A DNA stretch of 64,000 nt from Bacillota bacterium (GCA_023511455.1 JAIMBJ010000013.1:23609-87608); one strand, 5' to 3'. Numbered from the stretch's first letter, positions 45,701-54,327 are shown. Notes: a model not told the origin generated them from the letters alone. Translations and numbers: made by a program.

Positions 45701-47083
45701 CCAGCAAACGGCTTGTCCCGAAGATTTTCATTACGCTTTTCCCTTCCACCTTTTCCCCGAACCCGTGCTAACGCTGTTCGTATCCCTCAGGTTACCGTTG
45801 CACACCACAGTACTGACTGGGTGGTAGAAAACACTCACTATCGTATCCTGCTAAGGCGTACGGGAGGCGCCATTCGGGCGCTTTGGGCGAAAAAGCCAGT
45901 TGAGCGGCTTGTCTTCGCCGATAGCGACATTTACGCCGATAAGGGGTTCCGCAATGTGCAGGGACAGGTGCAATATGCGGGTTCGAAGGATGATGTGGAG
46001 GCGGGTGTTCGTGTCTGGCAAGAGGGTTCAACCTTGAGAATGCGGTTTTTCGGCGTCTTGCGGGCGGAGAATGAACGCTTCCGTATGGTAGACCCTCCTA
46101 TCTGGTTTGTGCAAGAGTATGCTTTTGACAGCTCGCCTACCTTCGCTTGTCGGTTCGCAGTGATGAGTGAGGGCGATGTGCAATTACCACCCGCCTTCTT
46201 GGCGTGGAAGGTGAATGTTCCAAACGCCCAGAGGTTCGCTTTCTTCCACGGCGGCACCAGAGCCGGTGAATGGTTGTGTGACGAGAAGCAGCGACGCGGA
46301 GAGACGGTGGGAACGGGTACAGTGCCTGATGCGATATCTATTGCTGACGCGGATGGGCATATTTTAGCGTCACTGACGAGCCTGCGCTTTCGCGCAACGT
46401 CGTTACCCCGTAACATCTTCATGGACGGCAAACAACTGTTCATTGCCTGGCTAGACGGTGACGAGCACATTGCGGTGCACCAGTGGCAGGAAGCTGAGAT
46501 GAAGGTCACTGTTGCCGGGATGCCCGGAAAAACGACTGCCTCTTATCTTGAGCCAGTAGAGAAGGTGGATGCAACAGGTATCATGGACCCGTCCTTCGAA
46601 ACCGGAGGCGCAGAGGTATTCGCGTTATCGCGGGGAACACAGTTGCGTTTTGGCGCCCCGAAAGGGGGCAGCTGGATCGTTCCCCCTGAAGGCATTCTGA
46701 CTGCGGAAACAGCGCGGACGGGTACGCAGTGCGCTAAAGTTGTCAACATGATGGGCACTTACGCTTTGTTCACACAGTATCTTTCACTGACACAGTTTCC
46801 ACCTGGTAGCAAAGTGCGCTTATCGGCATGGCTGAAAGGTGAGCAGATTCAGCGGGGCGACCAGGGATGGAAAGCGGCGAGCCTGGACCTGTCCATTCAG
46901 TGCAAAGACGGGCGATGGGAACATAAGCCGGTCGCTTTGCTGGACGGAACCTTTGACTGGAGAGAAGTGGGGGGAGTTGTAGACATTCCCGATGACGCCA
47001 TGGTACTGATGGTCCGCGTCGGCATTAACGGGGGAACGGGCGTGTTGTGGATAGATGACGTGCAGGTAGAACTCGTGCAGTGA
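42707..47083 (+). CDS. Very large secreted GH13-type glycosidase
   Basis: 1,458 residues. Signal peptide (about 1-27; the GTG start gives the basic Arg-Lys n-region that a later ATG at 42731 would lack). After an N-terminal beta-rich module of about 280 residues comes a GH13-like barrel, about 300-700: FGAIWLLPLE, GVRVWQDLVPHGG, GIDGFRVDAAGG with the nucleophile Asp, GAILGEVDTVPY with the acid/base Glu, and VESHDSLRA with the stabilising Asp. Two further beta-rich regions follow, and the end (from about 1290) looks like a carbohydrate-binding beta-sandwich (DPSFETGGAEVF, then FDWREVGGVVDIPDDA). Likely alpha-glucan or related hydrolysis outside the cell. Confidence 0.85.
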   Translation: MRKTGGGLMVWVTLLFLVVTCAVGAPAQQERTVRYGEWQLTFDRQTGDWLALAWKGHTVSELPPTSATPSVDIATGEREERRRWCVESNVTRCRLVNWQFDEGKGELTLTRDVAVEGGRWQLQEQVQFGAFGNPHRVARSLRLTWFGEQPAKFYRVRFLLPVPKRGVFLFPTADPFAPNHSGDLSSVPPGRGAAGAWGVGQLLVQQSSNRTLLFINDARRDPAFTYFWTTDSRVFVAHEFIAMGWAEPDEPQIVGTAFLEAVPDSLPGALRAAFWRWFDDVGIKVPTDRPKWTREVALYSFHPGGTIGSNCLDLGGFAMAKRILLPVVRQLGFGAIWLLPLESGGIYNPQDYYRFQEGLGTAEEYRQLVAEAHRLGVRVWQDLVPHGGTPEAGMLRGNRPWWLVLDEDGNAFSYWCFDFREPGWQQYIGQVAEHYARSFGIDGFRVDAAGGGRTTTWRRRGFPPAGKVPANVPPDWWRSELANVGGEVPPLPYERGSLTLREGGLQMLRAIRQSVRRVNPDGAILGEVDTVPYMQEADVIYDFALCHRYLMRLRDVSPAEFVWALQRYLEEQRFAEPRGTVRLRYVESHDSLRAQGWLGVNGVRALMALTFWIDGMPMLYHEAEIGHGPFIQRLLATRRFLPELQTGDALYTDASHSVPLVKAEPKGIFTCLRTSDYLRASVPVINFNPHAVSATIHLPLRLLRLDGKRKYAVWEAVAATKLIEGTPAEIAAVRLPLTAYQAALLVVRPSGEGSPVPRPTVQPSSSKRQSRLPSLKHSGSAWVITTAHYGFTVDARTGLPRSLSDADGRVLVGASELVSDEAASIERVLGSPVITQQEIVLPLRVILSDGTQLRLTYRCLPQEVNVQGTVEKEPRRLRRIGLLLNVPDAHRWQINTVEGLLDDWFFVRHLSGKRGTHRIYWRPQGTEIVWQSETIPLHPDDAWLCFQQRDGRSFRLAFDEPLRMGVDNVMLLDKVWERGTASTGARVAVMWRDDTSFTPANGLSRRFSLRFSLPPFPRTRANAVRIPQVTVAHHSTDWVVENTHYRILLRRTGGAIRALWAKKPVERLVFADSDIYADKGFRNVQGQVQYAGSKDDVEAGVRVWQEGSTLRMRFFGVLRAENERFRMVDPPIWFVQEYAFDSSPTFACRFAVMSEGDVQLPPAFLAWKVNVPNAQRFAFFHGGTRAGEWLCDEKQRRGETVGTGTVPDAISIADADGHILASLTSLRFRATSLPRNIFMDGKQLFIAWLDGDEHIAVHQWQEAEMKVTVAGMPGKTTASYLEPVEKVDATGIMDPSFETGGAEVFALSRGTQLRFGAPKGGSWIVPPEGILTAETARTGTQCAKVVNMMGTYALFTQYLSLTQFPPGSKVRLSAWLKGEQIQRGDQGWKAASLDLSIQCKDGRWEHKPVALLDGTFDWREVGGVVDIPDDAMVLMVRVGINGGTGVLWIDDVQVELVQ

Positions 47084-47098
47084 CCGGACAGCGATCAA

Positions 47099-47773
47099 CT
47101 AACGCTGACACAGGGCGAGAACATCCACATACACGAACCCGTCTCTCTCCACTACTTCGCTTGCCTGCACGGGGACAGGATGAGCAAACATCGGTCCCGC
47201 ATAGCAGAAGGTGTGGTACTCGCCGTTCTCGCCGCAGGGGTCTGCCGTAGAAGGAAGCTGCTGGAGGAGCGGTGCGTCAAACTCGTGTCCAATGAGGGAG
47301 GCCGGTATCTGTCGGGGGTCTACACAGGTCAACACTGCCCGTAGACCCTCGTCTATCATCTGCTGCGCCAGCTCGCGCGTATCCGCCCCCCACAGAGGGA
47401 AAACCGGAATAATGCCCGTCCCCGCCAGCTGCCTCTCGCGGTAATCGCGGACATCCTGTAGAAAGATGTCACCGAAGGCGAAGTGAGTGACCCCATCTTC
47501 CTTCGCACGGTGGATGAGGTCGCGCATGGCGGACTCATAAACCTCGTTGGGGCAGGGATAGGGAATGGGCACTTTCCACAGGGGTAATCCTGCGGCTTGA
47601 GCCTGCTGTTCGAGCAGCTCTTCGCGCACGCCGTGCATCGACACCCTTCCAAAGGCGCTGTTGACGGTGGTGACCAGTCCCACAATCTCGGAGTTGTTGG
47701 TCTGGCGCAGAACGTGAAGCATCCACGCGCTATCTTTGCCCGACGACCACGACACAAGGATTTTGGGCTTCAT
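47099..47773 (-). CDS. Dph6-like adenine-nucleotide alpha-hydrolase (PP-loop ATPase)
   Basis: 224 residues. PP-loop VSWSSGKDSAWML at the N-terminus and, near residue 185, GENGEYHTFCYAGPMF, the signature that defines the diphthine-ammonia ligase (Dph6/MJ0570) group. Diphthamide itself is not made by bacteria, so this homolog probably amidates or thiolates something else. The start at 47773 overlaps the galU stop codon (ATGA); an ATG nine bases earlier is possible. Last gene of the leftward sugar-nucleotide operon. Confidence 0.87.
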   Translation of the reverse strand: MKPKILVSWSSGKDSAWMLHVLRQTNNSEIVGLVTTVNSAFGRVSMHGVREELLEQQAQAAGLPLWKVPIPYPCPNEVYESAMRDLIHRAKEDGVTHFAFGDIFLQDVRDYRERQLAGTGIIPVFPLWGADTRELAQQMIDEGLRAVLTCVDPRQIPASLIGHEFDAPLLQQLPSTADPCGENGEYHTFCYAGPMFAHPVPVQASEVVERDGFVYVDVLALCQR

Positions 47774-48714
47774 CCTTCGCATCCCCCGCGTTCACGAATC
47801 CAGTGCTGCAGTTGCTCACTGTAAGTGCCTGCCAGTCCCAGCGCAACCTGTGCCTCTAGATAGCCCTGCGGTATGCCGATGTCCAGCGCTTCGCCCTGTA
47901 TCTCGCAGGCATAGTACTCGCCCTTTTCCACCAGCATCTGCTGTGCAGTAGTGAGCTGGAACTCGCCCTTCATCGTGCGTCCTGCGGTGATAGTGCGCTC
48001 CAGACAATCGAAGATTTCGGAAGTGAATACGTTGATTCCGAAGAAGCAGTAGTAGACGCCGTCGGGCAGGGTTGGCATTCGCAAGGAAGCACGCGCTTGC
48101 TCAACAGTTGGTTTCTCTATCATGGCGGTTACATGGATGACGTCTGGAATATCTGGTATGGGTTCTCCCGACAGCGTTCCGTACAGATGTACCCGTTCCT
48201 CCGGCGTGCGGCGAACGGCGGAAAGGGTGCCGCCCGTGTGGGCATAGACCTCCAGCACCTGCTGGGTGCAGTTCTTTGTCGTGTGAGAGAGCAGCACGTG
48301 GTCGCCCAGATACATCACGAAAGGCTCATCACCAACGAACGTTTTCGTCAGGTAGACCGCGTGTCCCAATCCGAGCGGCTCTTGTTGCACGATGGTTACA
48401 ATGCGCTCGCCCAGCTGTTGCAGGTGACCTGCCTGCTCATAGAGTAGTTGCCTGTCGTTTTGCCACTGCGCCTCTTGCTCGGTGAGCGCGCCGAAGTAGG
48501 CACGGACGCCCGCTTCCGACTCGGGGTTCACCACGATGCCGACCTGCTCGATACCCGCGTTCACAGCTTCCTCCACCAGCAGTTGCAATGCGGGTTTCGT
48601 GATGCCATCTCGGTCCACCAGAGGCAACATCTCCTTTTGCAGAGTACGTGTGGCGGGAAACTGGCGAGTTCCGCGTCCCGCGGCGGTGATGATGGCTTTG
48701 CGGATGTGGCTCAT
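47770..48714 (-). CDS. galU: UTP-glucose-1-phosphate uridylyltransferase
   Basis: 314 residues. GalU-type nucleotidyltransferase: AAGRGTRQFPATRTLQKEML with the nucleotide-binding Gly-rich loop and catalytic Lys, QQEPLGLGHAVYLTK, YLGDHVL with a metal-binding Asp, and IEKPTVEQA. It makes UDP-glucose for polysaccharides and glycosylation. Residues 10-20 read slightly off the usual RFLPATK, so the sugar preference is inferred. It overlaps both neighbours by four bases. Confidence 0.9.
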   Translation of the reverse strand: MSHIRKAIITAAGRGTRQFPATRTLQKEMLPLVDRDGITKPALQLLVEEAVNAGIEQVGIVVNPESEAGVRAYFGALTEQEAQWQNDRQLLYEQAGHLQQLGERIVTIVQQEPLGLGHAVYLTKTFVGDEPFVMYLGDHVLLSHTTKNCTQQVLEVYAHTGGTLSAVRRTPEERVHLYGTLSGEPIPDIPDVIHVTAMIEKPTVEQARASLRMPTLPDGVYYCFFGINVFTSEIFDCLERTITAGRTMKGEFQLTTAQQMLVEKGEYYACEIQGEALDIGIPQGYLEAQVALGLAGTYSEQLQHWIRERGGCEG

Positions 48715-49721
48715 CGCTCCGAATCTCCGTGAAGAAGCCTGAGCAGTGCGGGTTCAATCAGGTCCCGCAGGGCTGGGTTAGCGTAGCCGACCCATGCCAC
48801 TGGCTCCCGAATATCCAGAGGTGTTTGCAGCTGCCGTCCGTACTCATCGGTGATGATGGCTCCTGCTTCGCGGGCAATCAGTTCGGTGCAGATATCGTAA
48901 GGGTGGGCGCACAGAGGCATCTCTGTGTATCCCAGCTGCCGAAAGGCGACGGGACGCAGGTCGGCGATGAAGCGGTCGTGTCCGACGATCAGTTCGTAAA
49001 TCTGCCCACCTGTGCTGAGGTATTGGTCGGCGAACACCAGCGGGTTGCCTTTGATGTCCATACTTCGCAGCTGGCGGTAGAGGTTCTCCTCGAGGGCGGC
49101 GAGCCATGCCTTGCCATCAGGGAAGAAATTAGCAAAGCTGGCAAAGCTGTAACGCAAGTCCTTCGCGGAGGAGGGTTTCGGGCGGAATGGAGTGGTGCTT
49201 CCGTCCCACAGACTCTGTCGTTCCCCGAACGCACCACCCCCGCGAACCGCCCAAAGCGTGTCGACCACACACTGTCGCGAGGTGGGCAGCTCGGTCTGTA
49301 CGGCGATTTCAATGTCTGCAAGGGTGGTTTGGCGGCCACGGTTCGGGGCGATGCCTGTCAGGCACCACGCACTGCGTTTGTCATACATAATCATACGTGT
49401 GCCGTCGATGGGGTCGACCACCATGATGAATTGCGCCTTATCGGTGTTTGTTCCCCGCGGCAGAGACAGCCAGCCGTCCTCAGAGATGCCTTCCGCCACC
49501 AGCACGAAGGGCACTTCCTGTGCCCACTGCTCGCAGAACTGCAGCAGTAGATTCTCGACCTGCACGTCGATGCGAAACTGCGTATCGCCATCCGCGCTTT
49601 CGGTAGCCTGTGCCAGCCAGTCGGCGGAATACTGCAGGAGCTGAGCGCGCACCTCCGAGCGAATCTGCTCATGCAGTGCGCGCACCCTGCGAATCAGAGT
49701 ATCGGCGGGGTAGGGCAGCAC
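48711..49721 (-). CDS. Inositol-monophosphatase-family phosphatase
   Basis: 336 residues, GTG start directly after the bacterioferritin stop codon (no gap). Lithium-sensitive phosphatase fold with all metal sites visible: LVAEGISEDGW (Glu), VVDPIDGTRMIMYD (DPIDGT) and a C-terminal YDICTELIAREAGAIITDEY, the equivalent of WDxAAGxLIxxEAGG. Substrates in this family include inositol, fructose bisphosphate and nucleotide phosphates. In this operon a sugar-1-phosphate intermediate is plausible. It overlaps galU by four bases. Confidence 0.88.
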   Translation of the reverse strand: MLPYPADTLIRRVRALHEQIRSEVRAQLLQYSADWLAQATESADGDTQFRIDVQVENLLLQFCEQWAQEVPFVLVAEGISEDGWLSLPRGTNTDKAQFIMVVDPIDGTRMIMYDKRSAWCLTGIAPNRGRQTTLADIEIAVQTELPTSRQCVVDTLWAVRGGGAFGERQSLWDGSTTPFRPKPSSAKDLRYSFASFANFFPDGKAWLAALEENLYRQLRSMDIKGNPLVFADQYLSTGGQIYELIVGHDRFIADLRPVAFRQLGYTEMPLCAHPYDICTELIAREAGAIITDEYGRQLQTPLDIREPVAWVGYANPALRDLIEPALLRLLHGDSER

Positions 49722-50198
49722 TTACTGCGCTGCGCCCTCCGTTTGCATGCTCAGGTAGTTCGCCAGACCCATGTGCTCGATCTGGTCACGCTGCGCTTCC
49801 GCCCAGTCGATATGTCCCTCCTCCATATTGAGGATACGTATCAGCAGGTCCACAGTGCCCTGATCGGCGACCTGGTGCGCCAGCGCGATGGCTTTGTTAT
49901 AGGCTTGCACAGCCTCCCCTTCGGACGTTATCACCCCGTTCACCATGTCTGGCACGGTGTTACCGATTAGCAGCTCGCCCAGTTTGATAGTGGGATGCCC
50001 CTCCAGAAACAGGAGGCGTTGAATCAGCCACTCCGCATGGTGCATCTCATCGAGAGCGATTTTCTGGAAGGCGGCGTGTAGCTTATCATATCCCCAGTTT
50101 TCGCACATTTCCGCTTCCACCATATACTGGTGGATGGCGGTCAACTCATCGGAAAGCAGTTCGTTGAGCACTTTCAGTATCTCAGGGTTGCCTTTCAT
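49722..50198 (-). CDS. bfr: Bacterioferritin
   Basis: 158 residues, the standard length, with GGAGGAG before the ATG. All diiron ligands are present: Glu in SDELTAIHQY, Glu and His in LDEMHHAEW, Glu in SEGEAVQAYN, and Glu and His in MEEGHIDW. The Met in DEMHH is the heme-ligand Met of true bacterioferritins. Stores iron in a 24-subunit shell. Its ATG overlaps the stop codon of the nucleotidyltransferase gene, so it is embedded in a sugar-nucleotide operon, an odd context. Confidence 0.95.
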   Translation of the reverse strand: MKGNPEILKVLNELLSDELTAIHQYMVEAEMCENWGYDKLHAAFQKIALDEMHHAEWLIQRLLFLEGHPTIKLGELLIGNTVPDMVNGVITSEGEAVQAYNKAIALAHQVADQGTVDLLIRILNMEEGHIDWAEAQRDQIEHMGLANYLSMQTEGAAQ

Positions 50199-50980
50199 GG
50201 TTCTCCTCCTTGCAGCGACTTTGAGCCATGATTCGCCTGCGCGCACTGGCACTCCTGCAGGTCTTGCTTCGCTTGCTGAAGGCGTTCGGGTGTGCCAACA
50301 TCGTTCCAGTAGCCTTCGAAGCGCACTGCCCGCACGGCATCGGGGTACTGATGCAGGAGCCGCTGGATGGCCTGGGTAAGCTCGTACTCTCCCCGTGCGG
50401 ACAACGGAAGTTCTCTCAACACAGGGAGGATGGCGGGCGAAAAGATATGCACACCCGCAAGGTTCCAGTTGGTGTCGGGGTTGCGCGGCTTCTCTTCCAC
50501 ACGTAATACCCTGTCTCCGTCCAGCCAGACGCCGCCTCCCTCAGAGACGTCGGGCAGCCAGTTTACGCCGATTAAGGCGACGATGTCGGGTGTGTATGCC
50601 TGTATCAGGCATCGGTAGTTCGACCGGTCAGTGAGGATGTCACCAAAGCTCATCAGCACCGGCTCCGCTGGAAGGCTTTCCAGAGCCACTCGCAATGCGC
50701 CCCCGGTGCCCGGCTGGTCTTCGGGCTGGCGGACGTAGTGGATGCGCACGCCGAAGGAGCTGCCGTCGCCAAAGTGCCGGGTGATGCTTTCAGCGTGATA
50801 CTGGACCACGACAGTAAATTCCCGGATAGACGTTGTCTCACGGATGTTGCACAAGATGTGCTCGAGAAGCGGACGCCCGGCAAGAGGAACCATCGGCTTG
50901 GGGATGTTACGGGTGAAATCACCCAACCGGGTTCCCCTGCCTGCTGCCAGCAACACGCACCTGCGCGGCGGGGTGCTCAT
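50195..50980 (-). CDS. Sugar-1-phosphate nucleotidyltransferase
   Basis: 261 residues. NTP-transferase fold with LLAAGRGTRLGDFTRNIPKP (Gly-rich loop and Lys), GTGGALRVALE, MSFGDILTD (metal-binding Asp) and VEEKPRNPDTN. It resembles the RmlA/HddC/MurU group. The preceding kinase gene makes a sugar 1-phosphate, which this enzyme would activate with a nucleotide. Overlaps both neighbours by four bases (ATGA). Confidence 0.88.
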   Translation of the reverse strand: MSTPPRRCVLLAAGRGTRLGDFTRNIPKPMVPLAGRPLLEHILCNIRETTSIREFTVVVQYHAESITRHFGDGSSFGVRIHYVRQPEDQPGTGGALRVALESLPAEPVLMSFGDILTDRSNYRCLIQAYTPDIVALIGVNWLPDVSEGGGVWLDGDRVLRVEEKPRNPDTNWNLAGVHIFSPAILPVLRELPLSARGEYELTQAIQRLLHQYPDAVRAVRFEGYWNDVGTPERLQQAKQDLQECQCAQANHGSKSLQGGEP

Positions 50981-52056
50981 TCCAGTCTCACCCCGGTATC
51001 CACGCGCACGTGCCAGGCGTCTCCGCCCGCGCTCTTGAAAGCCTCTACCACCTCCTGTTCGCGACCGGGCGCATAGGCAAACAGGCAACCGCCGCCACCG
51101 GAGCCGTTGACCTTGCCTCCCAGCGCACCGGCTCGCAAAGCTGCTTCCAGCATCCTCTCGATTTTCGGGGTGGATACCTCCAGCCCATCGCGCAACTGAG
51201 CATGGTGCGCTATCAGCAGGTCACCCAACACCTGCGGACTCCACTGGTCATTTCGCAGCAACTGCAGGGCGCGCCGGGTGAGATCGCGGTTGATGAGATT
51301 GGCGCGCACGCGGCGGGCGTTGCGTGCAGGCAGGTGCTTCAGAGCCTCTTCGGCTTCCTCTAAGGGGGTGGTATGCAGGTCAAAGTGAGGCATTCTTTCC
51401 TGCAGCAGCGCAATGCCCTCCGTGACGTCGTGCCTGCGGGAGGCAAGCACTTCTACGGTGGCTTTCGGTTGCAGCGAATCCGCGAGTACCAAACCTCTCA
51501 GCTGGATGGGGAGTCGCTCCGCACGGTAGGGCGGTATGGTGTCGATGTACAATACACCGCCCAGCGCAGCGCAAAAGTGGTCCATCATTCCACCCGGCTC
51601 TTTGAACTCCAGCACCTCTGTGCGGTGTCCCCATCGCGCCAGCGTTTCAGGGTCGGGATTCATGGGAGTTTCGGCCATTTCACACAGCGCACGCAACCAC
51701 ATGACCACCATCGCCGACGAGCTGGACACGCCTGCCTGCATGGGAATGTCGCTGGTGATGCGGATGGATGCTCCGTACGGGAAGCGTGCCCCCTCACGAA
51801 GCAAGACGTTGACCCCCGCCCGCAGGTAATCGCGTGCACGGGTGTACTGTTGTTCCTGCGAGGGGTCTAAGGTCATTCGGTCGTTAATGTCGGGCATGTC
51901 GATGTGCAAGCGGTGACCATCGCAGGAGAATTGCACTTCCGCCCGGATTCGGCGGTTGATTGCCGCGGCGATAACAGGTAGCCCGAGATAGTCCTGATGT
52001 TCCCCAAAAAGACAAATCCGCCCGGGTGCGGATACCGTAAACGCTCTTCTACTCAT
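50977..52056 (-). CDS. GHMP kinase, galactokinase/heptokinase type
   Basis: 359 residues. The three GHMP motifs are visible: APGRICLFGEHQDYLGLPVI (galactokinase-like), DIPMQAGVSSSSAMVVM, and KVNGSGGGGCLFAYAPG. Specificity could be galactose, fucose, or heptose 7-phosphate; pairing with the next nucleotidyltransferase recalls HddA/HddC and fucokinase systems. First gene of the operon. The ATG lies six bases after a TATACT hexamer, so the mRNA is predicted to be leaderless; a longer reading to 52218 would cross the promoter. Confidence 0.88.
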   Translation of the reverse strand: MSRRAFTVSAPGRICLFGEHQDYLGLPVIAAAINRRIRAEVQFSCDGHRLHIDMPDINDRMTLDPSQEQQYTRARDYLRAGVNVLLREGARFPYGASIRITSDIPMQAGVSSSSAMVVMWLRALCEMAETPMNPDPETLARWGHRTEVLEFKEPGGMMDHFCAALGGVLYIDTIPPYRAERLPIQLRGLVLADSLQPKATVEVLASRRHDVTEGIALLQERMPHFDLHTTPLEEAEEALKHLPARNARRVRANLINRDLTRRALQLLRNDQWSPQVLGDLLIAHHAQLRDGLEVSTPKIERMLEAALRAGALGGKVNGSGGGGCLFAYAPGREQEVVEAFKSAGGDAWHVRVDTGVRLE

Positions 52057-52062
52057 GCCTTT

Positions 52063-52091
52063 AGTATAGGCAAAGGAGGGGAAGGTGTCAA
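52063..52091 (-). promoter_or_regulatory. Canonical promoter of the sugar-nucleotide operon, predicted leaderless
   Basis: Minus strand: TTGACA (52086-52091), 17-base spacer, TATACT (52063-52068), then AAAGGC and the ATG at 52056. The expected start site is the A of the start codon. Confidence 0.75.
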
Positions 52092-52153
52092 GGCAGTTAG
52101 CGGCACCAGAACCGCTCCAAGCCAGCGGCAGAAACCGCTTCCAGCAGGTTCCT

Positions 52154-53206
52154 TTACGCCAGTCTGCCGTATTCCTCCACCGCCTCGAAGAAAGCGACGA
52201 TGTTTTCCCACGGGACATCGGGTTCGATCACGTGCGTCGGCGCGATCACCAGCCCGGGCGCGAAGCGGTCGATCATCTCCTTCACCGCGCGCTTCACGTC
52301 CTCCGGCTTTCCGAAAGGCATGACCGTTTGTGTGCCGATGGTGCCCCAAAAGGCAAGCCGGTCGCCGAACTCGCGCTTCACCCAGTCCACGTCCAGACAC
52401 TCGGGTTGCACGGGGTTGAGCACGGTGACACCGACCTCAATCAGGTCTTCGATGATGTCGGCGATGTTGCCGTCGCTGTGGTACCAGACGGGGATGTCGG
52501 GGCGCACAGCTCGAGCGGAGGCAATTTCGCGGGCGAGACGCGGTTTGAGAAAACGTCGCCACACATCGGGGCGCATCATCAGCCGGTCTTGCATGCCGAC
52601 GTCATCGCCAAACTGGATCATGTCGACACCTGCCTCCACCAGGCGTCTGGCTTTGAAGCAGTTATCTTCGGTAATCTTATCCAGCACCCACTCCACAAAC
52701 TCGGGGTTCTCGATGAAGTCGCGAAAAATACGCTCGAAGCCGATAATCTGCCATGTGGTTTCAAAGATATGCCCGGCGAACCCTGCCACGAAGTAGCCCT
52801 TCTCGTGCCATGCCTGCACCTCTGCCTCCAGATGTTCGTGGCGGTAGGAAGGGGTGAAGTCGGGCCAGGGATACTCCTCCAGCTCACGGATGGTGGTTGC
52901 GTGTTCCAGTGGGAATACGTATCGGGCGAAGTGATAGAAAGTGCCCGGGATGTGTGCTGTGCCGTATTCGCCGCTGATGACGCTTGCCTCAGGCAGCCGC
53001 TTCAAGTAGAGTGAAAAGTCCGGCAGTTCGCGTGGCGGACGGAAGCCGACGTAACGGGTTTCCATGCCGAAGTACTCGGCGGGGTCGGTATGGCCGGTCT
53101 CCTTCACGAACCGGTCGTATGCGGCCGGAGTGAAGCCCATTTCTTTGGGAACTCTGTCCGGCACTTCACGGCGAATAGCCCGCAGAACACGTTCTCTGGG
53201 TGTCAT
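52154..53206 (-). CDS. URO-D-family protein (corrinoid methyltransferase type) 1
   Basis: 350 residues with GGAGGAG close before the ATG. Uroporphyrinogen-decarboxylase fold, opening with TPRERVLRAIRREVPDRVPK as in the MtaA/CmuA-like methyltransferase branch. The substrate or zinc region reads VWYHSDGNIADIIEDLIEVG. The usual HxC zinc pair of cobalamin methyltransferases is reduced to a His (HSD). It belongs to a cluster with a second URO-D protein and a corrinoid protein, so methyl transfer to or from a corrinoid is more likely than heme synthesis. It follows the second URO-D gene by 12 bases. Confidence 0.82.
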   Translation of the reverse strand: MTPRERVLRAIRREVPDRVPKEMGFTPAAYDRFVKETGHTDPAEYFGMETRYVGFRPPRELPDFSLYLKRLPEASVISGEYGTAHIPGTFYHFARYVFPLEHATTIRELEEYPWPDFTPSYRHEHLEAEVQAWHEKGYFVAGFAGHIFETTWQIIGFERIFRDFIENPEFVEWVLDKITEDNCFKARRLVEAGVDMIQFGDDVGMQDRLMMRPDVWRRFLKPRLAREIASARAVRPDIPVWYHSDGNIADIIEDLIEVGVTVLNPVQPECLDVDWVKREFGDRLAFWGTIGTQTVMPFGKPEDVKRAVKEMIDRFAPGLVIAPTHVIEPDVPWENIVAFFEAVEEYGRLA

Positions 53207-53218
53207 CCTCTCCTCCGA

Positions 53219-54274
53219 TTACATCTGGCTTCTCACGTAGCTTGCCACCGCGATAAAGTTTCGGGCGGCGTGTTCGCCATAGGTTCCCGAAGCCGTTCCG
53301 CTCAGCACAAAGCCGTCAGGACCTGCCTCCTTGATCAGCCGCTTGCTGATGGCGAGTATCTCGTCGGCGCCGCGCTGGTTCAGAACCTCCATGTCGTCGA
53401 GATTGCCCACGATGCACACCTTTCCCTGCAGGACTCGTTTGGCTGCTGGCATATCGCAGTCGCCCCAGGGTGGCGCTTCCAGCGGGTCCAGCGCGTCCAC
53501 ACCGATGTCCACAATCGCCTCCAGATAGCGCATGATGGGCCCGTGGTTATGGAAATAGGCGATGCCGCCGTGCTCGTGGATGAGTGATACCAGCTCTTTA
53601 TCGTAGCGACGCACCAGTCGGTTATACGCGACGGGTCCCAGCTGTGTGGAGGCGTACTCCCCGCCAACGATACGAAACACGTCCACGCCTGCTCTTAACA
53701 CCCTCTCCACAAACGCCAACAGCCGCTCGTTGCCCACGCGCACCATCTCCTCCATAACGTCCGGAGCGTCTGCCCAGAGCAGGCAGAAGTCCTGCGGTGA
53801 GAGCCACTGTGCCGGAAAACAGAGAGCATCCGGCAGTTCGAAGAGCACTACTCCTTCATCCCCCAGCCAATCCTTCGTCTGGAAGAAGTGTCGCAGGGCA
53901 TTCTCTACTGTCTCTTCTGTCGGTGGCTCGTATGGCGCGGCAAGCAGGTTCAATACGTCCTCGGCGTCCTTGCAGGGAAACTTGGTGCAGGCGGAGGTGA
54001 CCGGTGTGCGCGTGACAACGCGGGTCAGGGCTCCTTGCGGAGTGTGATAGACGGTACGGGTGGTGTTGCCGACGGTCTCGGTTTCCCGTGGCAAAGCGGA
54101 GCCGATGAAACAATCGCATGCCCACCCTGCATAGAGCATCATGTCGGTCTCGCGCACGAGCTGAACAGCCAGTTCGCTATCCGGCGGGATGCGCCCCCAA
54201 TGCTGGGGAGATACTGGGATGCGGTCGGGCGTGCCCCGATGGAATGCACAGAGTACGCGCTCTCTCGACGTCAA
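53219..54274 (-). CDS. URO-D-family protein (corrinoid methyltransferase type) 2
   Basis: 351 residues from a TTG start at 54274 with GAGGGGG upstream. It opens LTSRERVLCAFHRGTPDRIP, aligning with the start of the first URO-D protein. It has VLRAGVDVFRIVGGEYAS, GIAYFHNHGPIMRYL and a C-terminal SGTASGTYG. As in the first protein the HxC zinc pair is not seen. A longer in-frame reading to 54661 would translate the short-repeat cluster and has no family match, so it is rejected. Downstream of the corrinoid protein gene, same strand. Confidence 0.8.
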   Translation of the reverse strand: MTSRERVLCAFHRGTPDRIPVSPQHWGRIPPDSELAVQLVRETDMMLYAGWACDCFIGSALPRETETVGNTTRTVYHTPQGALTRVVTRTPVTSACTKFPCKDAEDVLNLLAAPYEPPTEETVENALRHFFQTKDWLGDEGVVLFELPDALCFPAQWLSPQDFCLLWADAPDVMEEMVRVGNERLLAFVERVLRAGVDVFRIVGGEYASTQLGPVAYNRLVRRYDKELVSLIHEHGGIAYFHNHGPIMRYLEAIVDIGVDALDPLEAPPWGDCDMPAAKRVLQGKVCIVGNLDDMEVLNQRGADEILAISKRLIKEAGPDGFVLSGTASGTYGEHAARNFIAVASYVRSQM

Positions 54275-54327
54275 TGTTGGTGCCCCCTCGTTGTAGGCGC
54301 TGCGCTTGTCGAGGAACAGCAAAACGA

